Assembly (NCBI RefSeq): GCF_014198245.1
Contig: NZ_JACIHE010000018.1
Span: 100,001 to 164,000 of the forward strand
Direction: 5' to 3'
Source: Bradyrhizobium sp. cir1
GTDB lineage: Bacteria > Pseudomonadota > Alphaproteobacteria > Rhizobiales > Xanthobacteraceae
DNA: 64,000 bases
Part shown: positions 48,106 through 58,179 of the stretch, one piece after another
Layout: each line of letters begins with the position of its first letter
How positions within the stretch are numbered: position 1 is the stretch's first letter
Notes under the pieces: generated by a model
The model's input: the letters and a program-made list of their open reading frames with translations, nothing else
The model's database searches: none
What the model was told of the DNA's origin: nothing
Made by a program: the position numbers and the translations under genes

Positions 48106-48645
48106 ATGCTCGCGCCAATCCGCCTCGTCACCGAAGCTGCCGAGCTCGCCGCGCACCGCCACAACGGCATGGCGCGCAAGGGTCGCGGCAGTGAGCCCTA
48201 TATCAATCACCTCGCCGAGGTTGCGAACCTGCTTGCGACCGCGACCGACGGCGCCGATGCCGAGCTGGTCGCGGCCGGCTGGCTGCACGACACAATCGAA
48301 GACACTGACACCACACGCGAGGAGCTCGCGCGGAGATTTTCCGACCGCATCGCCTCGCTCGTCGCCGAGTGCACCGACGACATGAGCTTGCGCAAGGCAG
48401 AGCGGCGGCAGAAGCAGATCGAGGACGCTCCGCACAAATCCCCCGGCGCCAAGCTGATCAAGATCGCCGACAAGATCAGCAATATCGGCGCGCGCATTCA
48501 AATCGATCCGAGTGCTGAGGAGCGCGACGATCTCGCCGACTACAGCGGCTGGGCCACGCAGGTCGTGGCGGGTTGCCGCGGCGGCAATGCGTGGCTCGAC
48601 GAGAAATTCGATGATGCCGTGAAAGCAGCAAGGGCCTTGCTGTGA
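48106..48645 (+). CDS. HD domain phosphohydrolase inside the urease operon
   Basis: The 179-residue protein is a RelA/SpoT-N-terminus-like HD hydrolase: AAHRHNGMARKGRGSEPYIN, WLHDTIEDTDTTREEL (the HD pair), KLIKIADKISNIGARI. Such small proteins resemble the MESH1/HD-4 group that hydrolyse (p)ppGpp or related phosphates; the substrate is not established. It lies between ureB and ureC on the same strand with ordinary spacing, so it is probably cotranscribed with urease. It is not a standard urease gene. Confidence 0.88.
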   Translation: MLAPIRLVTEAAELAAHRHNGMARKGRGSEPYINHLAEVANLLATATDGADAELVAAGWLHDTIEDTDTTREELARRFSDRIASLVAECTDDMSLRKAERRQKQIEDAPHKSPGAKLIKIADKISNIGARIQIDPSAEERDDLADYSGWATQVVAGCRGGNAWLDEKFDDAVKAARALL

Positions 48646-48679
48646 TCCACCAAACATTCAATCGCAAACGGGGCTTGTG

Positions 48680-50395
<1,716 letters not shown>

Positions 50396-50414
50396 AATAG
50401 CGCCTCAACGCATA

Positions 50415-50443
50415 TCCCCGGCGAATGTCCGGGGACGGCTTTT
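50415..50443 (+). terminator. Terminator-like hairpin after ureC
   Basis: TCCCCGG pairs with CCGGGGA around CGAATGT and is followed by CGGCTTTTCGG. It separates ureC from the downstream ABM gene and may reduce expression of the accessory genes. Confidence 0.6.
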
Positions 50444-50522
50444 CGGTTTTGCGTTCGGTCCCGCCTGGTCTAATGTCCCGCCCGGTATCTAACCCAGAGA
50501 AGAAAAGCCGGGAGGATTTCTC

Positions 50523-50822
50523 GTGATTTACGTCGTAGCCACCCTGACCATCAAGCCCGAGACGCGCGCCGAATTCATCGCAGCCGCCACCGCCTGCATC
50601 AAGGAGACGCGGAAAGAGCCCGGCAACATCGCCTATGATTTGCACGAAAGCGTCACCGATCCCGCCAAGATGGTGTTCGTCGAGCAGTGGGAGAATGCCG
50701 AGGCGCTGGTGCCGCATCGTGCCATGGAGCACATGAAGACGTTCGGCCGCGTGGCGGTGAAATGCTTCACGGCGCCGCCGAAGATCGAAATCATCACGCC
50801 CGAGAAGGTCGAGACACGGTAA
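50523..50822 (+). CDS. Antibiotic biosynthesis monooxygenase (ABM) domain protein
   Basis: The 99-residue protein starts at a GTG behind GGGAGGA and has the ABM ferredoxin-like fold: YVVATLTIKPETRAEFIAAA, KEPGNIAYDLHESVTDPAKM and FVEQWENAEALVPHRAMEHM. The family includes quinol monooxygenases and many enzymes of unknown substrate. It is inserted between ureC and ureE, an unusual place for this family. Confidence 0.88.
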   Translation: MIYVVATLTIKPETRAEFIAAATACIKETRKEPGNIAYDLHESVTDPAKMVFVEQWENAEALVPHRAMEHMKTFGRVAVKCFTAPPKIEIITPEKVETR

Positions 50823-50836
50823 CAGGATAAGAGCAC

Positions 50837-51478
50837 ATGATCCGGGCGACGCAGGTCAGGGGACAACACCGCTTCACGGAAGCACCCGCGGACACGGTCG
50901 TGCTCGATTTCGACGATCGGCACCGCCGCCGCATGGCGATGACGGGCACGCGGGGGCTCGAATTCCTGCTCGACCTGGAGAACGCCGTCGCGCTGCGCGG
51001 CGGCGATGCCCTGGTGCTGGAGGATGGCCGGCTGGTCGAGGTGGTTGCGGCGCCCGAGCCGCTGCTCGAGATCCGGGGCCGCGATCCGCATCACCTCATC
51101 CGCGTCGGCTGGCATCTCGGCAATCGCCACCTGCCGACGCAGATCATGGCCAAGAGCCTGCGTATCCGCCGCGACCACGTCATCGAGGCCATGGTCAAGG
51201 GGCTCGGCGCGCGCGTGATCGAGATCGAGGCGCCGTTCGATCCCGAAGGCGGCGCTTATGCCGAGGCCGGTCACGCGCAGGGCCACGACGACCATGCGCA
51301 CCACGATCACGGCCACCACGATCATGATCACGATCACCATGATCATCACGGCCATGACCACAATCATCATGATCATGCCGCGCATGACCATGGCCACGAG
51401 CACCACCATCACCACGACGAGCATTGCGACCATCCCGACCATCACCACGGCCACAAGCATGCTCATGACCACAAATGA
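50837..51478 (+). CDS. ureE: Urease accessory protein UreE with a long histidine-rich tail
   Basis: The nickel metallochaperone, 213 residues. The UreE N- and C-domains occupy about residues 1-145 (LILDLENAVALRGGDALVLE-type segment, HLIRVGWHLGNRHLPTQI with the metal-binding His, DHVIEAMVKGLGARV). The last roughly 69 residues contain 36 histidines interleaved with Asp and Gly plus one Cys (DEHCDHPDH), far more than in Klebsiella-type UreE. The tail should store many nickel ions. Its coding sequence overlaps the ureF start by 14 bases. Confidence 0.96.
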   Translation: MIRATQVRGQHRFTEAPADTVVLDFDDRHRRRMAMTGTRGLEFLLDLENAVALRGGDALVLEDGRLVEVVAAPEPLLEIRGRDPHHLIRVGWHLGNRHLPTQIMAKSLRIRRDHVIEAMVKGLGARVIEIEAPFDPEGGAYAEAGHAQGHDDHAHHDHGHHDHDHDHHDHHGHDHNHHDHAAHDHGHEHHHHHDEHCDHPDHHHGHKHAHDHK

Positions 51479-52187
51479 GCCAGTCGGTGCCGGCGACCTC
51501 GCCGAACGCGAGGCGGCGGCGCTGTACCGGCTGATGACCTGGCTGTCGCCGGCGTTTCCGGTCGGCGGCTTCTCCTATTCCAGCGGCATCGAATGGGCGG
51601 TCGAGGCGGGCGACATCGTGGACACCGCGACGCTCGCGGACTGGCTCGATGCGATGCTCGGCGACGGCTCCGGCTTTTGCGATGCGATCTTCTTGGTCCA
51701 GGCCTATCGCGCTGCTGAGGCGGGCGAGGAGACCTCCTTGCGCGACATCGCGGAACTCGCGAGCGCCTTCGTGCCGTCGCGCGAGCGGCAGCTGGAAACG
51801 GCCTCGCAGGGCCGCGCCTTCATCGATATCTCCCGCGCCGCGTGGGATGCGGACGGCCTGGATGCCATGGTTGCGGCATGCCGCACGCCACTGGTCTATC
51901 CCGTCGCCGTCGGTGTGGTCGCAGCTAAGCACGGCGTGCCGCTGGCGCCGACGCCGCACGCCTTCCTGCATGCGCTGGTCTCGAACTGGATCTCGGCGGC
52001 CAGCCGTCTCATTCCGCTCGGCCAGACCGACAGCCAGCGCGTGCTGGTGCGGCTGGAAGCGGCGGTGGCCGCCACCGCCAATCGTGCGCTGAATGCAACA
52101 TTGGACGATCTCGGCAGCGCCACGTTCCGCGCCGATCTCGCCAGCCTGCGGCACGAGACGCAATATACGCGGCTGTTCCGCTCGTAA
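51465..52187 (+). CDS. ureF: Urease accessory protein UreF
   Basis: The 240-residue helical protein is a GTPase-activating partner of UreG in nickel insertion. Motifs are LMTWLSPAFPVGGFSYSSGI, FVPSRERQLETASQGRAF and VSNWISAASRLIPLGQTDSQ. The ATG at 51465 lies within the His-rich tail of ureE; an in-frame ATG two codons earlier is also possible. Confidence 0.94.
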   Translation: MTTNEPVGAGDLAEREAAALYRLMTWLSPAFPVGGFSYSSGIEWAVEAGDIVDTATLADWLDAMLGDGSGFCDAIFLVQAYRAAEAGEETSLRDIAELASAFVPSRERQLETASQGRAFIDISRAAWDADGLDAMVAACRTPLVYPVAVGVVAAKHGVPLAPTPHAFLHALVSNWISAASRLIPLGQTDSQRVLVRLEAAVAATANRALNATLDDLGSATFRADLASLRHETQYTRLFRS

Positions 52188-52223
52188 GCGGTGCAGCGTT
52201 CAACTGAAAAGAGAGCGAGCTAC

Positions 52224-52847
52224 ATGTCGAATTCTCACGGCCCCTTGCGTGTCGGCGTCGGCGGCCCGGTCGGGTCAGGCAAGACCGCGCTGATGGACCT
52301 GCTCTGCAAGACCATGCGCGAGCGCTACGACATCGCCGCGATCACCAACGACATCTACACCAAATGGGATGCGGAATTCCTGGTGCGTTCGGGTTCGCTG
52401 ACGCCGGACCGCATCGCCGGCGTCGAGACCGGCGGCTGTCCGCACACGGCGATCCGCGAGGACGCCTCGATGAACCTCGCGGCGGTCGCGGACATGCGCG
52501 CGAAATTCCCGGGCCTCGACCTCGTGCTGATCGAGTCTGGCGGCGACAATCTCGCTGCCACTTTTTCCCCCGAGCTTGCCGACCTCACCATCTACGTCAT
52601 CGACGTCGCCGCCGGCGACAAGATCCCGTCCAAGGGTGGCCCCGGCATCACCCGGTCCGATCTTCTGGTCATCAACAAGATCGATCTTGCGCCCCATGTC
52701 GGCGCCTCGCTGGAGAAGATGGAGACGGACGCCAGGCGCATGCGCGGTGAGCGCCCCTTCGTCATGACCAACCTGAAGAAGTGCGAGGGGCTCGACCGCA
52801 TCGTCGGCTTCATCGAGGCCAAAGGTGGGCTGAAACGGGCCGGCTGA
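52224..52847 (+). CDS. ureG: Urease accessory protein UreG (GTPase)
   Basis: The 207-residue SIMIBI-class GTPase delivers nickel to urease. The P-loop is GVGGPVGSGKTALMDLLC; other motifs are ETGGCPHTAIREDASMN (Cys-Pro-His metal site), LIESGGDNLAATFSPELADL and LVINKIDLAPHVGASL. It starts 36 bases after ureF behind GAGCGAG and ends the urease cluster. Confidence 0.97.
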   Translation: MSNSHGPLRVGVGGPVGSGKTALMDLLCKTMRERYDIAAITNDIYTKWDAEFLVRSGSLTPDRIAGVETGGCPHTAIREDASMNLAAVADMRAKFPGLDLVLIESGGDNLAATFSPELADLTIYVIDVAAGDKIPSKGGPGITRSDLLVINKIDLAPHVGASLEKMETDARRMRGERPFVMTNLKKCEGLDRIVGFIEAKGGLKRAG

Positions 52848-52966
52848 CCGACGCGACGACTTGGCGCAGGCGTTTTTCGCCGTTAACGCCTGGGGCAGGG
52901 CCGCGCCTTGCGGAACAAATTTCGGACATGGCGATTGAATACCTCCGGTGCCCGGGGCAACTCCAC

Positions 52967-52988
52967 CCCGGCCGGACCTTCGGCCGGG
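52967..52988 (+). terminator. Possible terminator after ureG
   Basis: CCCGGCCG pairs with CGGCCGGG around GACCTT, about 120 bases after ureG, followed by a weak AAGCTTTT. It may mark the end of the urea operon. Confidence 0.35.
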
Positions 52989-53113
52989 CGGATTAAGCTT
53001 TTCAGGCGACCCAAGTTGCGTACTGATGCCTCCTCCTCCATTATCTCCGCCATTGGGGTTCACCCTGTTTCGGCACATGGCCGTTCGAGCGGCGTTCATA
53101 TGCTCCGTGTTTA

Positions 53114-54802
53114 TTGCCGACCTCCCGCTTCCGTCTGAGTAGTCGCGTGGTCCGGCTGGGTTTCATCATCGGCTTCATCGCTCTGCTCGGAGCCCTGCTT
53201 TCCGGGCTTGCGGCCTATCGCGTCCACGACCAGGAGCTGGCACTGGACCGGATCGCGCTCGCGCGTGCGATCGACGTCCATGCAAGCCTGGTTCAGGACC
53301 GGCTCACCGAGCGCGAACTGCTTGCGCGTGTCGCCTCAGGCCTGTTCCGCGCGCCGTCGGTGCTCAAGCCCAACATGCTGGAGCCGCTGCGCTCGGCGAT
53401 CTACGCGTTCAAGACCGATTTCGTGGTGGCCGGCTGGGTTGCCCGGCTTCAGCCGAACGAGCTCGCCGCGGCGCAGGCGGCGATCGCGGCGGCCGGCTTC
53501 CCGAAGCCGCAGATCCGTGACTACAGTGACAAGCCCATCGCCGCCGCGAGCCTCACCCATCCGATCGACGTGCTGATGGACCTCGAGCCGCGCAGTGACG
53601 AGACCAAGGCACTGCCCGGCCGCAGCTATGACAAGGATCCGGTGCTCAGTGCGATGCTCGCCCGGGCGAGGATCGAGAAGCGATCGGTTGCTTCCGACCC
53701 GGTGCCGCTGCTGCGCGGGAACGGCCCGATCGGCGTCATCGTGGCTGCGCCCGTCATTCCCGAGGGGGCAACGGAGCCGGCCGGTTTCGTCACATTCTCC
53801 TATGAGCTCGCCACACTGATGCTGACCAACGACGACATGTCGTTGTTCTCGGTCGCGCTCAGGGATCCGCGCAGGGAAGGCGGCGAGCTCGTCGCCAACG
53901 ATCAGGGCATTGTTTCCACGCGCATGGGCGCGGACGGCCCGCCGCCGTCGGCGACACGCACGGTGAGCTTCGGCGGCCGTGACTGGCAGCTCGGCTATTA
54001 CGCGAAGAGCAATTCGGCGCGCCGCGCCGAGCAGACCGCGATCATCGTGGCGGCGATCGGTTTTGCCATCACCGCGATGGTGTGCGGCCTGTTCGGTTAT
54101 GTCGCCTACAACAATCTGCGGCTCAGCCGGGAGATCCAGGTGCGGATCGGCTTCGAGCGCCGCCTGACCGCCGTCATCGACGAGCTGAATCACCGCGTGA
54201 AGAACATCTTGGCCGTGATCCAGTCGATCGTGACGCGCACGCTGCGCCATGGATCGGACATCGACATCGCGCGCGAACTCCTGATCGGCCGCATCCACGC
54301 CATGTCCAACGTGGTCTCGCTGCTCAGCGAGAGCCAGTGGCAGGGCGTCAAGCTGAAGGGCCTGTTCGAGGCGCGCGCGATTCCGCATGCCGATCGCATC
54401 GCCGTCACCGGTCCCGACATCGCGGTCAGCGCGCGCGCCGCGCAGAGCCTGTCGCTGCTGTTCTTTGAGCTCGCCTCGCATTCCGACGAGGGCCTGTCGC
54501 TGGTCGGCAAGCATCCGCACATCACCGCCAACTGGACGGTGACGGGCGATGCGTCCGAGGAGGTCTTCCATTTCCGCTGGGAGGAGTTCAACACCAGCGA
54601 GGCGACGCGCCGGCCCGATTCCGATTTCGGCCTGATCCTGCTCGATCGCGTCGCGCCCGAGGCGCTCGGGGGCACCGCCAAGCGCTTCTTCACCGACGTC
54701 TCCTACGTCTATGAATTGACCGCGCCGATGGAGACCGTGGTCGACATGACCGAGCGCGACCGCACGGACAAGCTCTCGGCCCCGGTCAGGCCTGTGCGAT
54801 AG
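53114..54802 (+). CDS. CHASE-domain HWE-type histidine kinase with degenerate ATP-binding domain
   Basis: About 562 residues. A first membrane helix (LGFIIGFIALLGALLSGLAA), a periplasmic CHASE-type domain (about 45-290, DFVVAGWVARLQPNEL) and a second helix (AAIGFAITAMVCGLFGYVAY) precede the HWE dimerisation motif VIDELNHRVKNILAVIQSIV with phospho-acceptor His360. The ATP-binding part is degenerate: the N-box lacks Asn (LFFELASHSDEG rather than HELATNAAKYG) and the Gly-rich lid reads DFGLILLDR. Catalysis in the ordinary way is doubtful. The start is uncertain: TTG 53114 keeps the frame but has no clear Shine-Dalgarno. Confidence 0.8.
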   Translation: MPTSRFRLSSRVVRLGFIIGFIALLGALLSGLAAYRVHDQELALDRIALARAIDVHASLVQDRLTERELLARVASGLFRAPSVLKPNMLEPLRSAIYAFKTDFVVAGWVARLQPNELAAAQAAIAAAGFPKPQIRDYSDKPIAAASLTHPIDVLMDLEPRSDETKALPGRSYDKDPVLSAMLARARIEKRSVASDPVPLLRGNGPIGVIVAAPVIPEGATEPAGFVTFSYELATLMLTNDDMSLFSVALRDPRREGGELVANDQGIVSTRMGADGPPPSATRTVSFGGRDWQLGYYAKSNSARRAEQTAIIVAAIGFAITAMVCGLFGYVAYNNLRLSREIQVRIGFERRLTAVIDELNHRVKNILAVIQSIVTRTLRHGSDIDIARELLIGRIHAMSNVVSLLSESQWQGVKLKGLFEARAIPHADRIAVTGPDIAVSARAAQSLSLLFFELASHSDEGLSLVGKHPHITANWTVTGDASEEVFHFRWEEFNTSEATRRPDSDFGLILLDRVAPEALGGTAKRFFTDVSYVYELTAPMETVVDMTERDRTDKLSAPVRPVR

Positions 54803-54815
54803 GCGCTTAATTTTC

Positions 54816-54847
54816 AGAGCATGATCTTCGGGCCCGGATCATGCTCT
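54816..54847. terminator. Hairpin between the HWE kinase gene and the TetR gene
   Basis: AGAGCATGATC pairs with GATCATGCTCT around a 10-base loop. It lies between convergent genes and is related to the AGCATGATCC repeat family seen again at 55556-55660. Confidence 0.65.
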
Positions 54848-54849
54848 AA

Positions 54850-55464
54850 CTAGTCCTTCGGCCGTAACACCAGATCGACCAGATTGCGCGCGTAGCTGGG
54901 TGTGATTGGCGCGATGCCGAAGATGTAGCGGTAGAACAGGCTGCCATAGATCGCGTCGTAGAGATTCTCAGGGGGCCCCTCGGCCAGAATGCTGCCGTCC
55001 TTCTGGCCCGCGGCGATCATGTCCACCAGCGCGTCGCGGCGGAATTGTAAGTACCGGGCGTAGAACAGCTCCGCCGAGCCGGTCTTGGAGATGCATTCGG
55101 AGATGACGGCGAGCTGGACCTTGCCGAACTCGCCCTGGAGCGCCTCGGCATAGGCGGTGGCGTGGCGCCGCGCGCGCGCCGCGGGCGTGCCGGCGCTCGC
55201 AGGCGGCAGCGGCAGCATCTGCGCGGCATGGTGGAGGAAGGCGTCGATCAGCAGCGCTTCCCGCGACGGCCACCATTTGTAGATCGTCATCTTGGACACG
55301 CTGGAGTGGCGTGCGATCGCATCGATGGTTGTGGCGGCAAGGCCGGTGGCCGCCATCAGCGCATAGGCGCTTTCGAGGATGGCGTTGGTGGTCTCGATCG
55401 ACCTTGGCCGGCCGCGCCGGGGCGCGCTCTCCGCTTCTTCACCCCCGCCTTTCTCCATCGCCAC
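54850..55464 (-). CDS. TetR/AcrR family transcriptional regulator
   Basis: About 204 residues. The helix-turn-helix domain is at the N-terminus: RPRSIETTNAILESAYALMA, TTIDAIARHSSVSKMTIYKW, and the C-terminal part is a TetR_C type ligand domain. GTG 55464 is taken as start because GGAG lies 6 bases upstream; ATG 55458 and ATG 55494 are alternatives. The target genes are unknown; OpgC lies upstream on the same strand, but separated by a palindromic repeat. Confidence 0.88.
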   Translation of the reverse strand: MAMEKGGGEEAESAPRRGRPRSIETTNAILESAYALMAATGLAATTIDAIARHSSVSKMTIYKWWPSREALLIDAFLHHAAQMLPLPPASAGTPAARARRHATAYAEALQGEFGKVQLAVISECISKTGSAELFYARYLQFRRDALVDMIAAGQKDGSILAEGPPENLYDAIYGSLFYRYIFGIAPITPSYARNLVDLVLRPKD

Positions 55465-55555
55465 GCCGGTCTCCTCACGCAGAGTCCCCGGCATAGCGCA
55501 GCGGCCGCTTTCGGCCTAGCAGAATCGCACGATTTTGTTGCCGGAGCGATTTGGC

Positions 55556-55660
55556 TCTAGAGCACGATCCGGAAAAGTGTGCAGCGGTTTTCCGAAAAGA
55601 TCATGCTCAAACAATAACCTAAAGCGCGATGGCGATTCGTCCTGATCCCATCGCGCGTTA
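55556..55660. repeat. AGCACGATCCGGAAAAGTGT-type palindromic repeat
   Basis: AGCACGATCCGGAAAAGTGT and TTTTCCGAAAAGATCATGCT form one hairpin; AAAGCGCGATGG and CCATCGCGCGTT form a second. The pattern is typical of long dispersed repeats in the Bradyrhizobium group. It separates the OpgC gene from the TetR gene. Confidence 0.8.
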
Positions 55661-56800
55661 GGCCTGCTGCCGCAGGGCTGCTGGCAGATCCTGCCGTTTC
55701 GACCAGGCGATGTAGTAGGCAAGCCCGGTCATCGCGGCGAAGCCAGTGATGCTTACCGCGACCTGCATCAGCACCAGGTTCGGCCCGGTGATCAGGATGA
55801 GGTGGCCGGCGAAGGACAGGAACACGGCGACGCAGAACACTGCGAGCCATTCCTCGCCGCATGCGATCACCGCCTGCAGCGGTCTCCATTTCAGGCCGGG
55901 ATGATCGGCCGGGATGAGATGGGTCGCAATGAACGCGAGGGCGAGGAAATGGACCACGCGGTAGGGCGCGAGGTTTTCCTTGTCGGTCGGCGCGATGCTG
56001 TTGAGGAGCAGATCGGGCAGGTAGGCGGACAGCGCCGGCGAATGGCGCATCAACGTGACGGCCATCGCGAAGATCAGGTAGGCGCCGGCGAGGATGCGCA
56101 GCCAGGACACGCCACGCAGCGCACGCCCCGGCGCGCCTGTCACGGCGAACCAGCCGCCCAGCACCATCAGCATCTGCCAGCACAGCGGGTTGAAGGTCCA
56201 TTCCTCGTCCGGATAGACCCGGAAATTCCAGTCGAACCAGCGCGCGGCGACGTACAGCGCGACCGATGCCGCCAGCGTCACGTTCGGCCGTCGCAGCAGC
56301 CCCCACAGCACGAACGGAAAGAACGCCATCAGCGGGATCATCAGTTGCAGCAGGTCGAGGTTCAGCGGCTGTTCCTGGAGCACGAGGCCGCGGACCAGGA
56401 TGCGCAGCGGGTGCTCGAGAATCCCGGAGATGTTGTATTCGTGGATGATCTCCGGCGCCATCGACTGCGAGGCGACATAGGCGATGGTGTCGATATAGAT
56501 CACGAACAGCACGACATAGGCGGCATAGAGCCGCCAGACGCGGCGAAAGACGCGCGTCGCCGCGACCACGTAGCCGCGCTCCAGCGCCATCCTGCCATGG
56601 ATGATGGCGACGCCGTAGCCCACCACGAACACGAACAGGTCCGCCGCGCCGCTGAAGCCGAAATTCCGCAGCGTCAGCAGGTTGACGACGTTGTTCGGGA
56701 TATGGTCGACGAACACGGACCAATTGGCGATGCCGAGCGTCAGATAGAGTCTGGCGTCGTGCTGAAATGCGGCGAGGTTCGCCTTGACGGACGGTTTCAT
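55658..56800 (-). CDS. opgC: OpgC-family glucan succinyltransferase
   Basis: The 380-residue integral membrane acyltransferase is expected to modify osmoregulated periplasmic glucans with succinyl groups. The N-terminal part reads DARLYLTLGIANWSVFVDHI, PNNVVNLLTLRNFGFSGAAD and FVVGYGVAIIHGRMALERGY, typical OpgC segments; about ten hydrophobic helices follow. No other glucan genes are nearby. Confidence 0.92.
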   Translation of the reverse strand: MKPSVKANLAAFQHDARLYLTLGIANWSVFVDHIPNNVVNLLTLRNFGFSGAADLFVFVVGYGVAIIHGRMALERGYVVAATRVFRRVWRLYAAYVVLFVIYIDTIAYVASQSMAPEIIHEYNISGILEHPLRILVRGLVLQEQPLNLDLLQLMIPLMAFFPFVLWGLLRRPNVTLAASVALYVAARWFDWNFRVYPDEEWTFNPLCWQMLMVLGGWFAVTGAPGRALRGVSWLRILAGAYLIFAMAVTLMRHSPALSAYLPDLLLNSIAPTDKENLAPYRVVHFLALAFIATHLIPADHPGLKWRPLQAVIACGEEWLAVFCVAVFLSFAGHLILITGPNLVLMQVAVSITGFAAMTGLAYYIAWSKRQDLPAALRQQA

Positions 56801-57192
56801 TGAGTAAAATAGCTTTGGGAATCAGGATGATGCTTTTACCGGCAACCGCCTGCCTATCCGAGTAGCGTTTGCGTGAGCAGGCCGGTTTGTCCCAGCTGGC
56901 GTAAAATTGCGCGAGGGCGTGCCGCCGCCTTTGCTTGCCCCCGCTTAACCCGCCCGGGACGCAACTTCTGCAAAGGCAGACGATCTGTCTTGCGCTCGCC
57001 GCCGGCGCCTTTGCGATCAGCGACCTCGGGTCGGAGAATCGCGGTCTGGTATCCTCCGAGACCGCGTTGCGCCATCGGTCACGGTCGCTGCTGCACCGAT
57101 CTGGACCAAGGGTAGGAGCCGCTGACCGCGCGCCTGTTCGGCCCGGTGCTGGTCGATGCCAGAAGCGGCGTGCTGGACTGAGATATTGGCCG
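56801..57192. other. Intergenic region upstream of opgC, no supported gene
   Basis: A 392-base gap. Bases 57063-57181 can be read, with one frame change, as a segment ending LTARLFGPVLVDARSGVLD, faintly like the end of a PepSY-type membrane protein, but the signal is too weak to annotate. Nothing else is seen apart from GC-rich sequence. Confidence 0.35.
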
Positions 57193-57648
57193 TTACTCGG
57201 CGGGCTCTGCCGATGCCTCGTCGGCGATGCTCGCCCGGCTCGCCATGATTCCGAGCGCGACGCCGCCGATGGCCAGGATCGGCAGCAGCCGCTTGACCCC
57301 GATGGCGCGGACGATCTGCAGCCCGGTGGCGAGCAGCATGGGATCGGTGAGCATGCTCTGCGCCATCGACTTCGCGGCGCGCTCGGCCGCGATCTGAGCC
57401 TCCCTGCGCAATTGCCGCTTGTACGCCCAGTAGCTCACCGCGGCGGTCAAGGTCAGCAGAAAGAAGACGCCGGCACCCGCGAGGCAGGCCTGCACCGGAC
57501 CGTATTTCTCGAGGACTGCGATGAAGGCTGCGGCGCAGAGGAAGCATGTCGTGATGAAAAGCGCGAATGCAGCGCCTGCGGCAAGCGACGTCAGCCGGAC
57601 CGTCGTGCCGGTCGATGCACTGATGCCGTCGATGATGCGCTGAAACAT
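57193..57648 (-). CDS. Putative membrane protein, possibly holin-like superfamily
   Basis: The 151-residue protein starts after AGGAGCAAGGCC. Two membrane helices are evident (AAGAAFALFITTCFLCAAAFIA and CLAGAGVFFLLTLTAAVSYW), followed by an Arg/Ala-rich amphipathic region and a C-terminal helix (RLLPILAIGGVALGIM). It lies 80 bases downstream of the DUF883 gene on the same strand. Paired genes of this kind (DUF883 plus a phage-holin-like membrane protein) are common; the role is unknown but probably envelope related. Confidence 0.75.
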   Translation of the reverse strand: MFQRIIDGISASTGTTVRLTSLAAGAAFALFITTCFLCAAAFIAVLEKYGPVQACLAGAGVFFLLTLTAAVSYWAYKRQLRREAQIAAERAAKSMAQSMLTDPMLLATGLQIVRAIGVKRLLPILAIGGVALGIMASRASIADEASAEPAE

Positions 57649-57729
57649 GGCCTTGCTCCTCGGATCCCCACAAGCCTGGTCGTCACAAGCCGACATCGGC
57701 GGTGCCGCCCCAACCTTCGCCGGGCATCC

Positions 57730-58101
57730 TTACCGGCGCCAGGCGATTCCGATCAGGAAGCCGATGCCGAGCGCGAGCCCGACGGTCGCCAGCGGCCGCT
57801 GCGTGATCGCCTCTTCCAGCGTCTCCTCGATCGATCCATAAGCATCCTGCGCCGCGCCCATCATGGCGCTGCCGCGCTCCGACATGTCGTCGATCGCGGA
57901 ATCCATGTTCTCGCGCGCCTGGCGATAGCCGCGCCTGGCCTGCTTGCTGGTGGAATTGGCAAAGGTGTTGAGCGCGTCGGTGATCTGATCGGTGAGGGCG
58001 GCGATATCGCTTTTCACGGCTGCTACATCCTTCTCGAGGCGTTCTCTGGTGGCTTTGTCGGTCCAGTCTCTCATCCCGGCTTCGGCATTGCTCGTTGACA
58101 T
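57730..58101 (-). CDS. DUF883 family protein (ElaB/YqjD-like)
   Basis: The 123-residue protein has a long charged helix (RLEKDVAAVKSDIAALTDQI, then Ala-rich) and a C-terminal membrane helix with a Gly zipper (RPLATVGLALGIGFLIGIAW). YqjD-like proteins are tail-anchored inner membrane proteins reported to associate with ribosomes in stationary phase; that role is not shown for this protein. Confidence 0.88.
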   Translation of the reverse strand: MSTSNAEAGMRDWTDKATRERLEKDVAAVKSDIAALTDQITDALNTFANSTSKQARRGYRQARENMDSAIDDMSERGSAMMGAAQDAYGSIEETLEEAITQRPLATVGLALGIGFLIGIAWRR

Positions 58102-58179
58102 CTGGGGCTCCGAACTGTTTGCGGCTGAGATAGCCGGAAAACGTTTCGTCGTCGGGTAAGTTCCGATTGCGGAAACCGG

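Noticed and set aside
57063..57181. Possible remnant of a PepSY-type membrane protein (ending LTARLFGPVLVDARSGVLD)
   Set aside because: It needs a frame change, is short, and the similarity is too faint to support without a search.
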